Part shown: in pieces, positions 44,738-55,781 of the stretch
Layout: each line of letters begins with the position of its first letter
How positions within the stretch are numbered: the stretch's first letter is position 1
From: Sycon ciliatum
Taxonomy: Eukaryota; Porifera; Calcarea; Leucosolenida; Sycettidae
Assembly (NCBI RefSeq): GCF_964019385.1
Contig: NC_088647.1
Span: 15,639,794 to 15,703,793 of the forward strand
Reading direction: 5' to 3'
DNA length: 64,000 nucleotides
Made by a program: the position numbers and the translations under genes
Notes under the pieces: model-generated
Seen by the model: the letters and a program-made list of their open reading frames with translations, nothing else
What the model was told of the DNA's origin: nothing
Databases searched by the model: none

Positions 44738-45189
44738 CGGTTATAGCGTGGGCGTTTGAAAAACGACTTCTATTCTTATTTCCGATATTTCTTACACACG
44801 ATACATCAAGTGTGACATATCCTATGCAATGTAGTGCTACTGTGCAGTACGGCTGGTCATAGCTCCATAGGCTAACCACGCGGCGGCTATCCAACATCAG
44901 TTACATGTACATGACCCCACAACAGTTGAACCTGCAGCAGCACTACCACGCAGCTAGAGTCAGATCAGAGCTGCATGGGACAGAATGTTATTACTACAGG
45001 CGATACACTTTGTACTAATCTGGCATGTTTTGCTACGCAAAGTCCATTCTTAGGACCGATATATTCTACTATGCGATAAAATTGCTTGTACGAATAAAAG
45101 TGCACTTGAAACCCATGTTATGATTATGAAAACATGAGAGTTCATTCTTGTAGGCAGTATATTCTTTTACACGACCACGCTATAACCGA
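44738..45189. mobile_element. MITE with CGGTTATAGCGTGG ends, copy 2
   Basis: Second copy of the element nested at 11019-11519, with TA flanks and the same interior, about 50 bp shorter. Confidence 0.7.
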
Positions 45190-45226
45190 TACGCACTGTA
45201 CATGGACAAGCATATGGTTGCCAGTA

Positions 45227-45412
45227 CAGTGGTCCCTCTATAATCCGGCACCATTTGTGCCACGGAAATCTGCTGTTTTAGGGAGGGTGCTGGATTAACA
45301 AATCGGATTTACTGCTGCAATGTGCATGAAGAGGACATTTTGGCTACTGAAAATTGTGCTGGTTTATCGAGGGTGCTGGTTTATAAAGTGCTGGATTAAA
45401 GAGGGACGACTG
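45227..45412. mobile_element. 186-bp pogo-type MITE
   Basis: The ends CAGTGGTCCCTCTATAATCC and GGATTAAAGAGGGACGACTG are inverted repeats flanked by TA. The CAGT-start with CCCTCTATAATCCGGCA is characteristic of Tigger/pogo-derived elements. Confidence 0.85.
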
Positions 45413-46577
45413 TAGTACATTCACGAAATTTAGGGGGTTCTGCCGTCAGGCGAAATAGCACATCATAGTACATTTGAGACCAGTGGGAAGAAGATGACGA
45501 CGCCCACTAATTTAGTACCTGTGCGCACGAATGTGCTGTGTGTGCGACTCTGTGTGTCAGCTATAACATCAAACCCTGTGGTTCCATGCCTAGCATGTAG
45601 GTCAGAACCATCCTGGAAAGTTTGAATGATGTAGGTTGAATGATCGCACCGCGAACCATACTTTTTGAAATTGTCTTCATACTATATCTTCCACCATTGA
45701 AATTTCGAATTTCTTGCTGAGAGGGATGGCCTGCAACCTCGATATGGCTTGTTCCAGGCATGCTTTGGAGCCAAACCCTGTTGAAGTGGTGGCGGGGATC
45801 TACCCTGCAACTGCTACAACAAAAAAATGATTTGATCTGAGAAAGCGTGAGCCCGCGAATCTCGGTTGAATATTGAATATTTCAAGCCCTTTTAGACGAA
45901 GATGGAGTTCTTTTTGGAGATGGACGTCTCGGCAAAGGATATGGTTTCTGACTTCTGGCGTCTGGTGAAGCCAGGGATTGTTTGTCCAGTCAGGTCGGCA
46001 GCCTAACCGTCGGTAAACTTGTGTTTGGATCCCGTTCTGCTCGATGTGGTAGATCACGAACAATCTTGATATCGCACAAATTGAAGTCTGCATCGTGCGT
46101 ACGGTATTTTATATTCAGAAAATCGCAAAGTGTCTCTGTGTGGCCGTCCTATGGCACGAGAAACTCCAATCAGGCTCGTATGTCCTCTGCCTTCTTGATT
46201 GAATGGCCACTTCGTTTTAACAAAGAACACAACAATCGAGGAAGGCTTTACAATGAAAAATACAGCTTTACTGGAGCTGGAAAAAAAAGAAAAAAGGTGC
46301 TCAGGATGAGACTCGAGTACACGTGTACCCTCCCAGCAGGTTCTGTGGATGTCGCTCATAGATGTGTAATTTCGCGTGACGCGGAACTCCTGGAACCCCT
46401 CCTGGATCCGCCCCCGAGGATGACATTGGACGGTGGGTGCTGATGATGATGGCGAGTAGATGGAGATGTTGATCGTCAGAAGTCTGCTGTGTTTTTGTAT
46501 TTGCATTTCTTATCTCACTCCAAGTGTTTGCAAGTGTAAGATGATTTTCGTTTTTCTGTGTTGTGTCGTGCACGTTA

Positions 46578-46959
46578 CTGTATAACGGGTAATTCTAGCG
46601 GCTATTAATTTTTAGCGTTTTCCCATTGTCAACCGGTTAGCGGCGTTCTATTTTAGCGATTTGCAGCGATTTTCAGGGGCGTGCTCGGCCCCCCAACTAG
46701 GGGGGTGCACGGGAGCCGAGGGGAGCCCCCCCCCCCCCCCTGGCAATTTTCTGCATATTTGCAATTACCCAGATTGAAAATTTTTGGGGGGTGCACGTGC
46801 CCCAGGTGCCCATCGCCGAGCACGCGCCTGGATTTTACTCACAGATCACCAGTGCACTACTAGTATCTCAACGGATTAGCGACTTGAAACTTTAGCGAAA
46901 ATGAGTTGATCGCTAAATTCGCTAGGGTTTTTACGTCGCTAAAATTACCCGTTCTACAG
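46578..46959. mobile_element. TA-flanked MITE CTGTATAACGGGTAATT
   Basis: The ends CTGTATAACGGGTAATT and AATTACCCGTTCTACAG bound 382 bp flanked by TA. The interrupted coding frame (CRAR|YGRQL) confirms the insertion point. It contains many short TTTAGCG/CGCTAAA blocks. Confidence 0.88.
46674..46830. mobile_element. 157-bp MITE CAGGGGCGTGCTCGG nested in the previous one
   Basis: The ends CAGGGGCGTGCTCGG and CCGAGCACGCGCCTG are flanked by GATTTT on both sides. The inner sequence has G/C runs and GGTGCACG motifs shared with the end of the 11990-13935 element. Confidence 0.8.
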
Positions 46960-47183
46960 TATGGCCGAAAGTTGAAGGTTCTTGAAGCTGTGTGTATTCA
47001 TTTGCGTAAACCTGTGCTCTGTAAACAAAAAAGCATGTTGTCGCACTGTTATCTCTAGCAAATCTAATACGCATTATAAAGCCTTATGATAGAGGTCAAT
47101 GGAAGGAGAGGTCTTACAGGCGATAGTTGCATGATCATTGCTAATGTGGGCTCATGTAAAACAAGCAAATAAGGACCCCTTAC

Positions 47184-47257
47184 CTCCCTGTGGTACTGTG
47201 TGGATGAAAGAGTTCTAAAGCCATTTCGGATGGATGGAGGAAGAGGGCACTGGAGAC
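47184..47257 (-). CDS. CCP first-half exon, module 2
   Basis: 74-bp exon with acceptor CTTCCCACAG and donor GTAAGG, encoding LQCPLPPSIRNG and TLSSTQYHRE. It is the most changed of the three closely related copies (VP to GL, LP to PP, QN to RN, GV to GF). It joins 40300-40405 downstream and follows the module 1 vWA exon. Confidence 0.83.
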
Positions 47258-48076
47258 CTGTGGGAAGGGAAATCACAAGAATGCTTCTTTTGAGAAACGT
47301 ATGAACTAAATAAGTGTGGAAGGACACATAAACGCTCATTACATAAACACACACACACACGCGCGCACGCGCGCGCACGCACGCACGCAAACACACACAA
47401 ACCTTTCAATGCCTTCATCGTTGAGCCTATTCAAATCAAATCACTTGCATGCACTGTAACACAACCAAGCCCAGTGTGTTTCAAGACGTTTTCAGTTGGG
47501 GTGCACCTTTCGCTGGTGTTCACCTCTGGCTCACAAACATTTCCAGCTACAAGATAACGGTCACTTTCCATCATGTCCTAAGTTGCTAGAACATGCTCAT
47601 TGTAGTAAATCGGGTTTGGCGGAGTGCTAGCCACACTTTATTATGATCGAAAGACACAATTAGGAATGTTTTGCTAGAACTTCATACTGTACTTGTCGTT
47701 CACTTTTCAAAAACCGGCACAATCTTCATACATGCATGAACGGCTACATACGAAATTCAATTAATTTCTAATATTGCTATGAATAGGATGAAGGCCGCAG
47801 ACATCATGCAACTACGTTACTTGTTCAACATGTATGACTGTGTATTTTATAACAAAAATATTATTGAAACCCAGGATCGATTTTCTCGTTCCTATCACCA
47901 GTGGGAAAAATACGGAACTAAAGGATACAATCAAAGAAACTGAAGTTAACTACTGTAATAGAAATGTGTTAGAAAGAATATCATGATACAAGTACAATAA
48001 AACCACTGGAGAAAACGCAAAAAAGGTAACAAGGTTACGTAACCAAAGGTGAGAAGGCACTGAACGAAGTGTCAAC

Positions 48077-48660
48077 CTACGAATACAACCTCAGTGCAAC
48101 AACGTGCTCTTTCTGCTTACACAAAACAGGCTTATGAATACGTATACAAACTGCCTCAAGGACTTTCAACTGTTGGACATAACGCGCACGACACAGTACA
48201 GAAAAATGAGAGTCATCATACACACCAAGACAGTCAGGACGAGATAACAAGTGTAGATACACAGCCGACTTCTTACAATCAATACATTCATCCGCCTCAT
48301 CTGGCTCTTTCCCATCCTACTCCTCGTCCATCTCATCGTCCTCTTCCTTGTTCCGCTTGTCATCCTCACGATCATCATCACTACCATCATCTGCCTCGTC
48401 CTCTGTCACTTCACCAACCGTTTCGTCATCCAGTTCCTCTTCCATCCTCTGATCATCCGTCTCATCCTCCGTTTCTGTACAGATCACTTTTCTCCCATTT
48501 GCTAGCTGCTCGTCCCGTGACCGGAGTTGTTCCTCCAGATCCGCTTCACTCACTGACTTATGATACTGCTCGACCCTCCTCCTGTTGGTACTGTCCGCAA
48601 CGCGCGGTCTTTGGCCGTTTCTGGCATACATCTCTGTGGAGTAGTTTGCTGTTGCCCTAC
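48077..48660 (-). pseudogene. Left-arm copy of the Penelope-like C-terminal ORF
   Basis: Same protein as 49346-49870, in two frames because of a one-codon-breaking indel near 48320. It keeps EADLEEQLRSRD, the acidic region, and ends VALRLYS. Confidence 0.65.
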
Positions 48661-48766
48661 GAGGTCTCTGGATTAATGATGTAGATTCAGTGAGATGTCT
48701 GCATTGCCTGTCTTACTGAGTAGGTGCTGCGGGCGCCGTGGCAATTCATGTGAGAGTTGGTGATGC

Positions 48767-49128
48767 CATCGCCATCCCATCTTTTGAGCCATTTTGTTTA
48801 CCAATTTGAGTGCCGGAATTGTGGTAGGCGGTACGTTGGTAGGACCCTTCAACCCTTGATCGCACGTATCAAACAGCATGTACCGCTGCATATTCTACTG
48901 GATGCATCTAAATCCAAGCGGCCGTAACGCCAGTGGCCGACCGCGCAAGAACCCACCCCCTGTGGCAGTGGCACAGACTGAGCCAACACAAAATGCAGTG
49001 CCGTGTGGGAGAGCTAAGCCGCCCAAGTTGCCAATTCCAGCAGCACCACCGTTGCCCTTGCCACCACCAGAACCGCCACCGGCTCTTCTTGTGGCGGGGC
49101 CTGGGGTGGACCCACCTACACCTGCGCT
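48767..49128. other. Centre of the inverted repeat
   Basis: The two arms are joined by different sequence. On the left is a minus-strand frame YMLFDTCDQGLKGPTNVPP. On the right is a plus-strand proline-rich frame LPLPPPEPPPALL. Neither resembles RT. The RT core expected in a complete element is missing. Confidence 0.5.
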
Positions 49129-49312
49129 GGCATCACCAACTCTCACATGAATTGCCACGGCGCCCGCAGCACCTACTCAGCAAGACAGGCAATGCAGACA
49201 TCTCACTGAATCTACACCATTAATCCAGAGACCTCGGAGGGCAACAGCAAACTACTCCACAGAGATTTATGCCAGAAACAGCCAAGGACCGCGCGTTGCG
49301 GACAGTACCAAG

Positions 49313-49422
49313 TTGTTCCTCCAGATCCGCTTCACTCACTGACTCATGATATTGCTCGACCCTCCTCCTGTTGGTACTGTCCGCGAGTCAGTGAGTGAAG
49401 CGGATCTGGAGGAACAACTCCG
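49313..49422. repeat. Secondary fold-back inside the right arm
   Basis: GTTGTTCCTCCAGATCCGC...CACTGACT and its inverted partner AGTCAGTG...GCGGATCTGGAGGAACAAC lie ~40 bp apart. The left arm lacks this extra copy, which accounts for its shorter length. Confidence 0.75.
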
Positions 49423-49870
49423 GTCACGAGACCAGCAGCTAGCAAATGGGAGACAAGCGGTCTATACAGAAACGGAGGATGAGACGGATGATCAGAGGAT
49501 GGAAGAGGAACTGGATGACGAAACAGTTGGTGAAGAGACAGAGGACGAGGCAGATGATGGTAGTGATGATGATCGTGAGGATGACAAGCGGAACAAGGAA
49601 GAGGACGATGAGATGGACGAGGAGGAGTCGGATGGGAAAGAGCCAGATGAGGCGGATGAATGTGTTGATTGTAAGAAGTCGGCTGTGTATCTACACTTGT
49701 TATCTCGTCCTGACTGTCTTGGTGTGTATGATGACTCTCATTTTTCTGTACTGTGTCGTGCGCGTTATGTCCAACAGTTGAAAGTCCTTGAGGCAGTTTG
49801 TATACGTATTCATAAGCCTGTTTTGTGTAAGCAGAAAGAGCACGTTGTTGCACTGAGGTTGTATTCGTAG
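49346..49870 (+). CDS. Penelope-like C-terminal ORF, intact in the right arm
   Basis: The frame is open for 174 codons. From about residue 16 it has EADLEEQLRSRD, then an Asp/Glu-rich stretch of ~80 residues. The C-terminal segment has CVDCKKSAVYLHLLSRPDC, HFSVLCRARYV, LKVLEAVCIRIHKPVLCKQK and ends RLYS. Conservation of the last segment between four fragments in three frames-preserving copies shows that it was a real protein. The VLEAxxI...PxLCxQK pattern matches my recollection of GIY-YIG-like tails of Penelope-like elements; the catalytic GIY and YIG motifs are not visible. The first ~15 codons lie in a secondary inversion, so the start is not meaningful. Confidence 0.55.
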   Translation: MILLDPPPVGTVRESVSEADLEEQLRSRDQQLANGRQAVYTETEDETDDQRMEEELDDETVGEETEDEADDGSDDDREDDKRNKEEDDEMDEEESDGKEPDEADECVDCKKSAVYLHLLSRPDCLGVYDDSHFSVLCRARYVQQLKVLEAVCIRIHKPVLCKQKEHVVALRLYS

Positions 49871-50702
49871 GTTGACACTTCGTTCAGTGCCTTCTCACCT
49901 TTGGTTACGTAATCTTGCTACCTTTTTTGCGTTTTCTCCAGTGGTTTTATTGCACTTGTATCATGATATTCTTTCTAACACCTTTCTATTACAGTAGTTA
50001 ACTTCAGTTTCTTTGGTTGTATCCTTCAGTTCCGTATTTTTCCCACTGATGATAGGAATGAGAAAATTGATTCTGGGTTTCAATAATATTTTCGTTATAA
50101 AACACACAGTCATACATGTTGAACCAGTAATGTAGTTGCGTGATGTCTGCGGCCTTCATCCTATTCATAGCTATATTAAAATTATTATCTCCACGTAGAC
50201 TATTTGTACAATTCATTTCTGATATTAATTTCACTGATTAAGCTCGGGGTTCCGACAATACCCAGTGATCTCATGGATAGAGAACATCAGGATTGATTTT
50301 TTACTTCTCAATAGCAACGTAAGCATACTGCTTCTGTACTTCTCAATAGATCTCTTTTCCAAGTGTAGCCACTTGCCTCAGGCAGAATGCACTGGCTCCA
50401 CGTTGTGGATATATGCGTGACCTTCACTTGATTTCTGAGTTCAGCTATATGCGTGCTGGCCTAGTGTCTTTATCATCATCATTGTTTTGTTGAAATGCAA
50501 TACAATTCACAGTCCTACGTGTGGCTTATGCTGCCAATATCAAACAAAATTCTATTTCGGCATGGAAGGAGGGGCACTGCTTAGACCTTGGTGAGGCAGA
50601 CATTCCGGAGAATTACGGCATATCAATTTTGCGGATGAATATAATGAATGCAATGGCTCCAGCAATATAATGCGGTCAAGCAAACACAAGATCAGGTCAT
50701 AC

Positions 50703-51641
50703 CTTTACACTCGCTCTCTTTCTTGGCCACATCACAATGCAGAGCTCGATGAGTGGCACCCTGAACACAGCTACATGAGCAACACTTGTGAACTTTATGC
50801 TCCACCGACGACACTGTATAGTTGACAAAAGCATCCACATGTGACGAGTTCACATTCTCTTCTCTGAAGATGTAGTTCCAATCCCACATGGCTCCACCAA
50901 GTTCCAATGCAACTGATGTATAGTCTTTGTAAGTTCTCTTGTAAACATCTGCTCTCAGATTAGCTAAGGATTTATTTCCGTTTGTAACAGTCAGATCTGA
51001 TGAGTAAAGCCGGTAACTGGAATCAACACCATAATAAGCACCCTCAAGACCAATTCTATTGTCGACTATAACTTCCATATGGACTCCGTTCCTCCTCAAT
51101 TTCCTCTTCAAATCTGACCGAGAAATATTTGTCCCGGGCATAACATCTCGGTCCTCATCCGAGATCAAAAGAACAATTATTGCTATATCTGAACGATTCA
51201 GTCTTAGCAGTTGCTTATTGGACTGATCAGTGATGTTCTCCAAAGCAAACTCAATAGCATGGTAACCATCTTCTTTGTTTCCTTCCTTTCTTGTCAACAG
51301 CTGCTCGCTAGCCTCCTTAAATCCACCAATGTCATATACCAGTGAATTGTTATTGTTACGAATGACACGTGGTACTCCATCACGGTTACCAAAGCTGACA
51401 AGAGTATAATGATTGTCTATTCCAGGGTACAGGCCAAACCCACGCTCCCTAAGAGATGTTTCAAGACTTTCTGAGATCATTTGCAGCCGATCTATGCGTG
51501 AGTCTACCATGCTTTCCGACACATCAAACACAACAATGATATCGGCAGCTGATCGTCCACATTGAAAGGTGGTGTTGGAGTTGTTTGACAGTGCTTGCGA
51601 CTGCTGCAGAAAATCGGCTGGTAGTGATGCACCACATTTCG
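50703..51641 (-). CDS. vWA-domain exon, module 1 of the CCP-vWA gene
   Basis: 939-bp exon with acceptor TGTGTGTCCAG and donor GTATGA, phases 1-1. The metal-site motif is DVSESMV (DxSxS) and SDEDRD is kept. The loop that is PGGSNEY in modules 2 and 3 reads KEGNKED, so the GGS/T residue is not obvious. The tail KCCSCSC is unchanged. It joins 55676-55781 upstream (giving EAKCG at the junction) and 47184-47257 downstream. A TIR element (51690-52396) is inserted only ~50 bp before the acceptor. Confidence 0.86.
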
Positions 51642-51689
51642 CTGGACACACAAACAAAGACAAAGGAAAATGCTTGCAATCACATCATC

Positions 51690-52396
51690 ATGGCCAGCAA
51701 TCGAGGACATCTGGGCATTGTAATATTTGTACTCCTCCGAGGTGTGATTTTTGGCGTGCTCGGCCAAGCACAAGGAAGCCACCTGTCAAAAAAATGAAGA
51801 AAACGGTTGTTTGATCCTTTGGTGTAATCTTTGTAGCTAGTCGAAGCAAGTTGCTGTTTGGAGCAGAAACGCTGAAATTGACTATTTTCTGCATGTACTC
51901 ATGCATGTACTCATGTACTCAGGCATGCAGTCTCACTCGTATTTTAGCTCTTTTTCTGGAATGGATGCTGCTCTGCGCCCCTTGGTGAACATTTCCTGCG
52001 CTCGTGGAGCAGCTGAAAAGGACCACTGGTATGTCTGGTTCCTGGTTTGAAAGTGGAGAGTCGACTTTTGTGCCTTGAAAAAGGAGTAGAGAGTGATAAA
52101 GGTACGTCTGTAGCTTATTTTGTGTGCTCCTCGTACATTTTTGATCGTGATAGAAATTCTCAGACCAAAGTCAGCGCGATGATGGCCGATCAGTTTTCTT
52201 GTGGATTTTTTAGTTGTTTCGTCTCGTATCTATGTCAGTATCGTGATGGTGAAGTGGAGAGGGTGATTTTCTTCCTCTGGGCTTCGTTCGGCCGACTTTG
52301 CTTCGTCCTCGTTGAAAAGTGATGCTGAAAAAAAGTTCGATTCGCAAAATTATGTTGATTTTGAATGTACGCGATGACATGCGATTGCTGGCTATG
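51690..52396. mobile_element. TIR element ATGGCCAGCAATCG, copy 3
   Basis: Third copy of 14732-15453. It replaces the continuous intron sequence ATCACACCATAAGCC of module 4. Since it lies close to the vWA acceptor, it could affect branch-point choice. Confidence 0.72.
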
Positions 52397-52706
52397 AAGC
52401 CAGATTTCATGATGCCGACAATCTTCATCATGAGGAAATGGCTGTCTTCCCTCCTCACATTGTGTTAGTAGGGTCTAGCATCTCCATTATGAAAGACTAC
52501 AGCATCACTTTCTACTTTTTGAGCTGCTTGGTTTGCTGTGGTCAGCAGATGTTTTAGACACCACTGTTACTCATGAATTATAATATCTGGTAAAAAAAGG
52601 TAACCCGACGGACTGACCGCTGAAATTCTCGCCATGTTACCCGAAACAAAGATGTTATTCAGTTCGGCCTCATCATCTTTCTTTTCAATGCCTGTTCATG
52701 TTTTAG

Positions 52707-53759
52707 CCCTTTGCATGCTGAGCCCCTTTTCTCCAATCCACTGGCTTTCCAGCGCACTGACTCTCTTGGTGGAGTATGCACTCACAGCTCCGAACGAAAT
52801 GTATTCTCATTTCACTCCACCTTGATGGATTTTCATCATCTTGGGCTCGTTGCAAAAATCAGGACCAAGCGAATCCATCCTGGCAGCTCTCAGCACCATA
52901 GACACATCAGGGCCAATTCCACGTCCTCTATAAACTACTCCACCGTGCCTCGGAACGGCACAACAACTCAATTTCACATTCTTGTTCGGCTTCTTGCCCA
53001 AAGTCAACCGATTTTCACGATTCAAACTGCGCTGCAAAGCTGAGATCCAAGCGCTTCATTTGATATCCATCACGCATGTGCCGTGCCAAAGGGAAATCCC
53101 TTGGCACGCTCCTCAACAAAAAGAAGTAATGAACAAAACAATTTGCGTTCCCTCTGGCCCATGATTTCCTGTTCATCTTGTTGCCGCTCAATGAATTCTT
53201 ATCCTATCGCGAAGAACTTTATATCCCCGGAAAGATGAGGTCAAGACCTTTCCAACGGTGTATTGATTGTCGCGATGCGTTTATGTTGGACGAAGATACG
53301 AAAGTTTGTACACTCGGACGTCTCTTATCCGGGCACCTTGAGACCGGGCATTGCCCGTATCTCAGATTTGTCCGTATCTCAGGATAACTCATCGACCATG
53401 TATCATATCATTTTTGAAGAAGTTTATTTTGAACACATTGCACATGTTCAGGATACAAAAGGAACCGATTGATAAAAATGTGTGAATTACATTGGTTGGC
53501 AGTGAAAAATAAGCACTTCCACATGCGGAAAAAAGTTCAAAACCCCCGAATTCGAATCATTTGTGCTATAGGAACTCAAGCTGAAGGTGCCCGGTAGAGA
53601 TACGTGCCCGTATCTGAGGCGTCCGGATAAGAGGCGTTTGAGTGTACACTGGTCTATGCACTGCAATACATCGCGAGAATATTTTTGCGAGTTAACTCGT
53701 ACGTAGTGAATCAGGTCATGCATAAAGCGCGAGTTAACTCGTACTCAGCACGTAAAGGG
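52707..53759. mobile_element. piggyBac-like element, TTAA target
   Basis: The ends CCCTTTGCATGCTGAG and CTCAGCACGTAAAGGG are inverted. The right flank is TTAA and the left TTAG (one change). The continuous paralogous site is at 13970-13980 and 33045. No transposase. A pogo-type MITE is nested at 53311-53644. Confidence 0.82.
53311..53644. mobile_element. Nested pogo-type MITE CACTCGGACGTCTCTTATCC
   Basis: The ends CACTCGGACGTCTCTTATCC and GGATAAGAGGCGTTTGAGTG are inverted repeats flanked by TA. Interior has CCGTATCTCAG repeats. Confidence 0.85.
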
Positions 53760-53904
53760 TTAAAGATGTCTTTATTGAGTGATCAGTGTCCATTGGCTCC
53801 GATTCAAACCCTATCTTGGACCATTGGAAAACTTCGAATTAGATGTGCTTCTACAATGTGACTGGTAAACTGACATGCATGCTATTGCTAAACTGACATG
53901 CATG

Positions 53905-55330
53905 TGTCGTGTCCGTGTGTTTCTATCTGTATTGTATTCCGTCTGCTCCTACATGCATCTTTGTCAAGTGTTTGCCGTGGCGTCGATGTGTCTCGTCTAT
54001 GAATAGCGTTGGGAAACCTATCACTATTCATGCTTTGCTGGCTGGCTGCTCGCGCCCTTCGCTCCTTCAGCTTGCACGCTGCTAGGACATAATGGCAGTA
54101 TATAGCTCGATGCTTTGCTTCGAGAGGGGTTGTTGTTCTTGTTGCTTCTCTGTTGCTTGGAATTTGGTCCTAGAGTGTAGCTTTGGTCTTCTTGTGTGGT
54201 GAGGGTGAGGAATGGGTATCTGGACTCCTGGTATATTTCCGTAAAGAACCTGGAATCGTAGAATCCTGAGATATGTCTGGCCCACTCCCCGGTCATGACA
54301 TTTGGCGACCACGCCAGGATGTCCAGTGCCACTAACATTCCGAACCCTCGGCAGCGAGAGGGAGCGCTGCCAATAGCCATCGCCACCACACCGCAGCCCG
54401 TCCTGGGTACGACGATAAACTGCACCCTGGCGACCGCGGTTGGTCACCATCACCAACGCGCCCGTCCCGGAGCATGACGATAAACTGCTGGACGTAGCCA
54501 GAGCTGGAGAGGAGGTACATCGAGGAAGTCAAGATGAAGGCAACACGCAAACGGGAGCCGCGGATTTCAAGTGAAGTTAGTTCGGGTCAGTTACCAGTTC
54601 CTGGACACGTTTCTGGTCTTGTCACCCGTCTAGTCTTGATTTGTCTTATTATATAATAGTTCATAATGATAGTAACACAGAAGCCATCCCTGCAGGCTGA
54701 CCAATAGCTTGTTCGAACGTAGTTGTAACGGCATAACCTATTTATTTTTTCTAACACTGCTGTGGCTGAGAGTCTGTGCAAGACTGGCGCATTATGTGTT
54801 TCTTTGGTTCTTGGGTCGGAAGAGGTTGGTTCCTTCCTTTCAAGTTTTCAAGAGTTTTATTATTTTGCTTTCTTTTTCAGTGCCGTTACTTTTCTTCTGT
54901 TACGAGGACGTAACATGTTCGTAGGCGGGGGATATGTCGTGTCCGTGTGTTTCTATCTGTATTGTATTCCGTCTGCTCCTACATGTATCTTTGTCAAGTG
55001 TTTGCCGTGGCGTCGATGTGTCTCGTCTATGAATAGCGTTGGGAAACATATCACTATTCATGCTTTGCTGGCTGGCTGCTCGCGCCCTTCGCTCTTTCAG
55101 CTTGCACGCTACTAGGACATAATAGCAGTATATAGCTCGATGTTTTGCTTCGAGAGGGGTTGTTGTTCTTGTTGCTTCTCTGTTGCTTGGAATTTGGTCC
55201 TAGAGTGTAGCTTTGGTCTTCTTGTGTGGTGAGGGTGAGGAATGGGTATCTGGACTCCTGGTATATTTCCGTAAAGAACCTGGAATCGTAGAATCCTGAG
55301 ATATGTCTGGCCCACTCCCCGGTCATGACA
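53905..55330 (+). mobile_element. Short LTR retrotransposon (TRIM-like), complete
   Basis: Two direct 396-bp LTRs (53905-54300 and 54935-55330) begin TGTCGTGTCC and end GGTCATGACA. They differ at roughly six sites. The element is flanked by CATG on both sides. The 634-bp interior starts TTTGGCGACCACGCC, a likely primer-binding site, and ends in a purine-rich GGCGGGGGATA tract. There is no gag or pol, so it depends on another element. Strand is set by primer site and purine tract. Confidence 0.9.
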
Positions 55331-55440
55331 CATGCTATTGCTAAACTGACATGCATGCTAAGGCTAAACTGACATGCATGCTATTGCTAAACTGACATGC
55401 ATGCTAAGGCTAAACTGACATGCATGCTAAGGCTAAACTG
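55331..55440. repeat. 23-bp minisatellite remnant
   Basis: About five units of the ACTGACATGCATGC family, with CTAAGGC variants, split from 53865-53904 by the LTR element. Confidence 0.85.
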
Positions 55441-55464
55441 TAAAACAGGCTAAAACAACTATTA

Positions 55465-55655
55465 CAGTCAACTTGGCTAATAACGACTGCGGATATAACA
55501 ACAATTCGCGAATAACGGCAGAATGTCTATGCCCAGGGCAAAGTCCCATCCAACCGTAATACATTATATAAAGAGACTTCGGGTATAATGACACTTCGCG
55601 AATCACGACACTTTTCTGATGCCCCGCCGAGTGTCGTTATACGCAAAGTTGACTC
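55465..55655. mobile_element. Pogo/Tigger-like MITE, copy 3
   Basis: As at 15756-15942; contains an extra ATATAAAG in the middle also seen in the half copy at 40187. Confidence 0.75.
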
Positions 55656-55675
55656 TACTACACTATAAGACTAAC

Positions 55676-55781
55676 CTTCACATGTTGGTGGCTCCTTTGA
55701 CCAGTTGCCATTTTCCAGACACTCCAACTTATTATTTCCTTGCAGAATATAGCCTTTGTTACATCTGTATGTGTATATCAC
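55676..55781 (-). CDS. CCP second-half exon, module 1
   Basis: 106-bp exon with acceptor CACCTGCAG and donor GTTAGTC, encoding VIYTYRC, GYILQG, LEC, GNWSK and PPTCE. It receives the divergent first-half exon 62654-62727 and splices to 50703-51641 over a 4-kb intron holding the LTR and piggyBac-like insertions. Confidence 0.85.

Larger units (their letters stand above)
46425..47060 (+). pseudogene. Penelope-like C-terminus, plus-strand arm, interrupted by a MITE
   Basis: The plus strand reads DRQKSAVFLYLHFLSH and FRFSVLCRAR, then is split by the TA-flanked MITE 46578-46959, and resumes RQLKVLEAVCIHL and KPVLCKQ. A stop inside the first part and a one-base deletion near the end show decay. It is the inverted partner of 42990-43190. 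Confidence 0.6.
47776..50202. mobile_element. Inverted-repeat Penelope-like insertion with 18-bp TSD
   Basis: Arms 47776-48766 and 49129-50172 are inverted copies (~95 percent) around a ~360-bp centre. The empty site CAATTCATTTCTGATATT is intact at 25719 and 30899. Here it occurs on both sides (47758-47775 and 50209-50226) with two mismatches, giving an 18-bp duplication. A unique ~36-bp extension follows the right arm only. Long variable duplications and a one-sided extension fit target-primed retrotransposition of Penelope-like elements rather than a DNA transposon. Confidence 0.72.

Noticed and set aside
48895-49158. Gly-rich and Pro-rich frames at the centre of the inverted repeat
   Set aside because: They are opposite strands of the same GC-rich segment; neither shows a domain or start context, so no gene is called.
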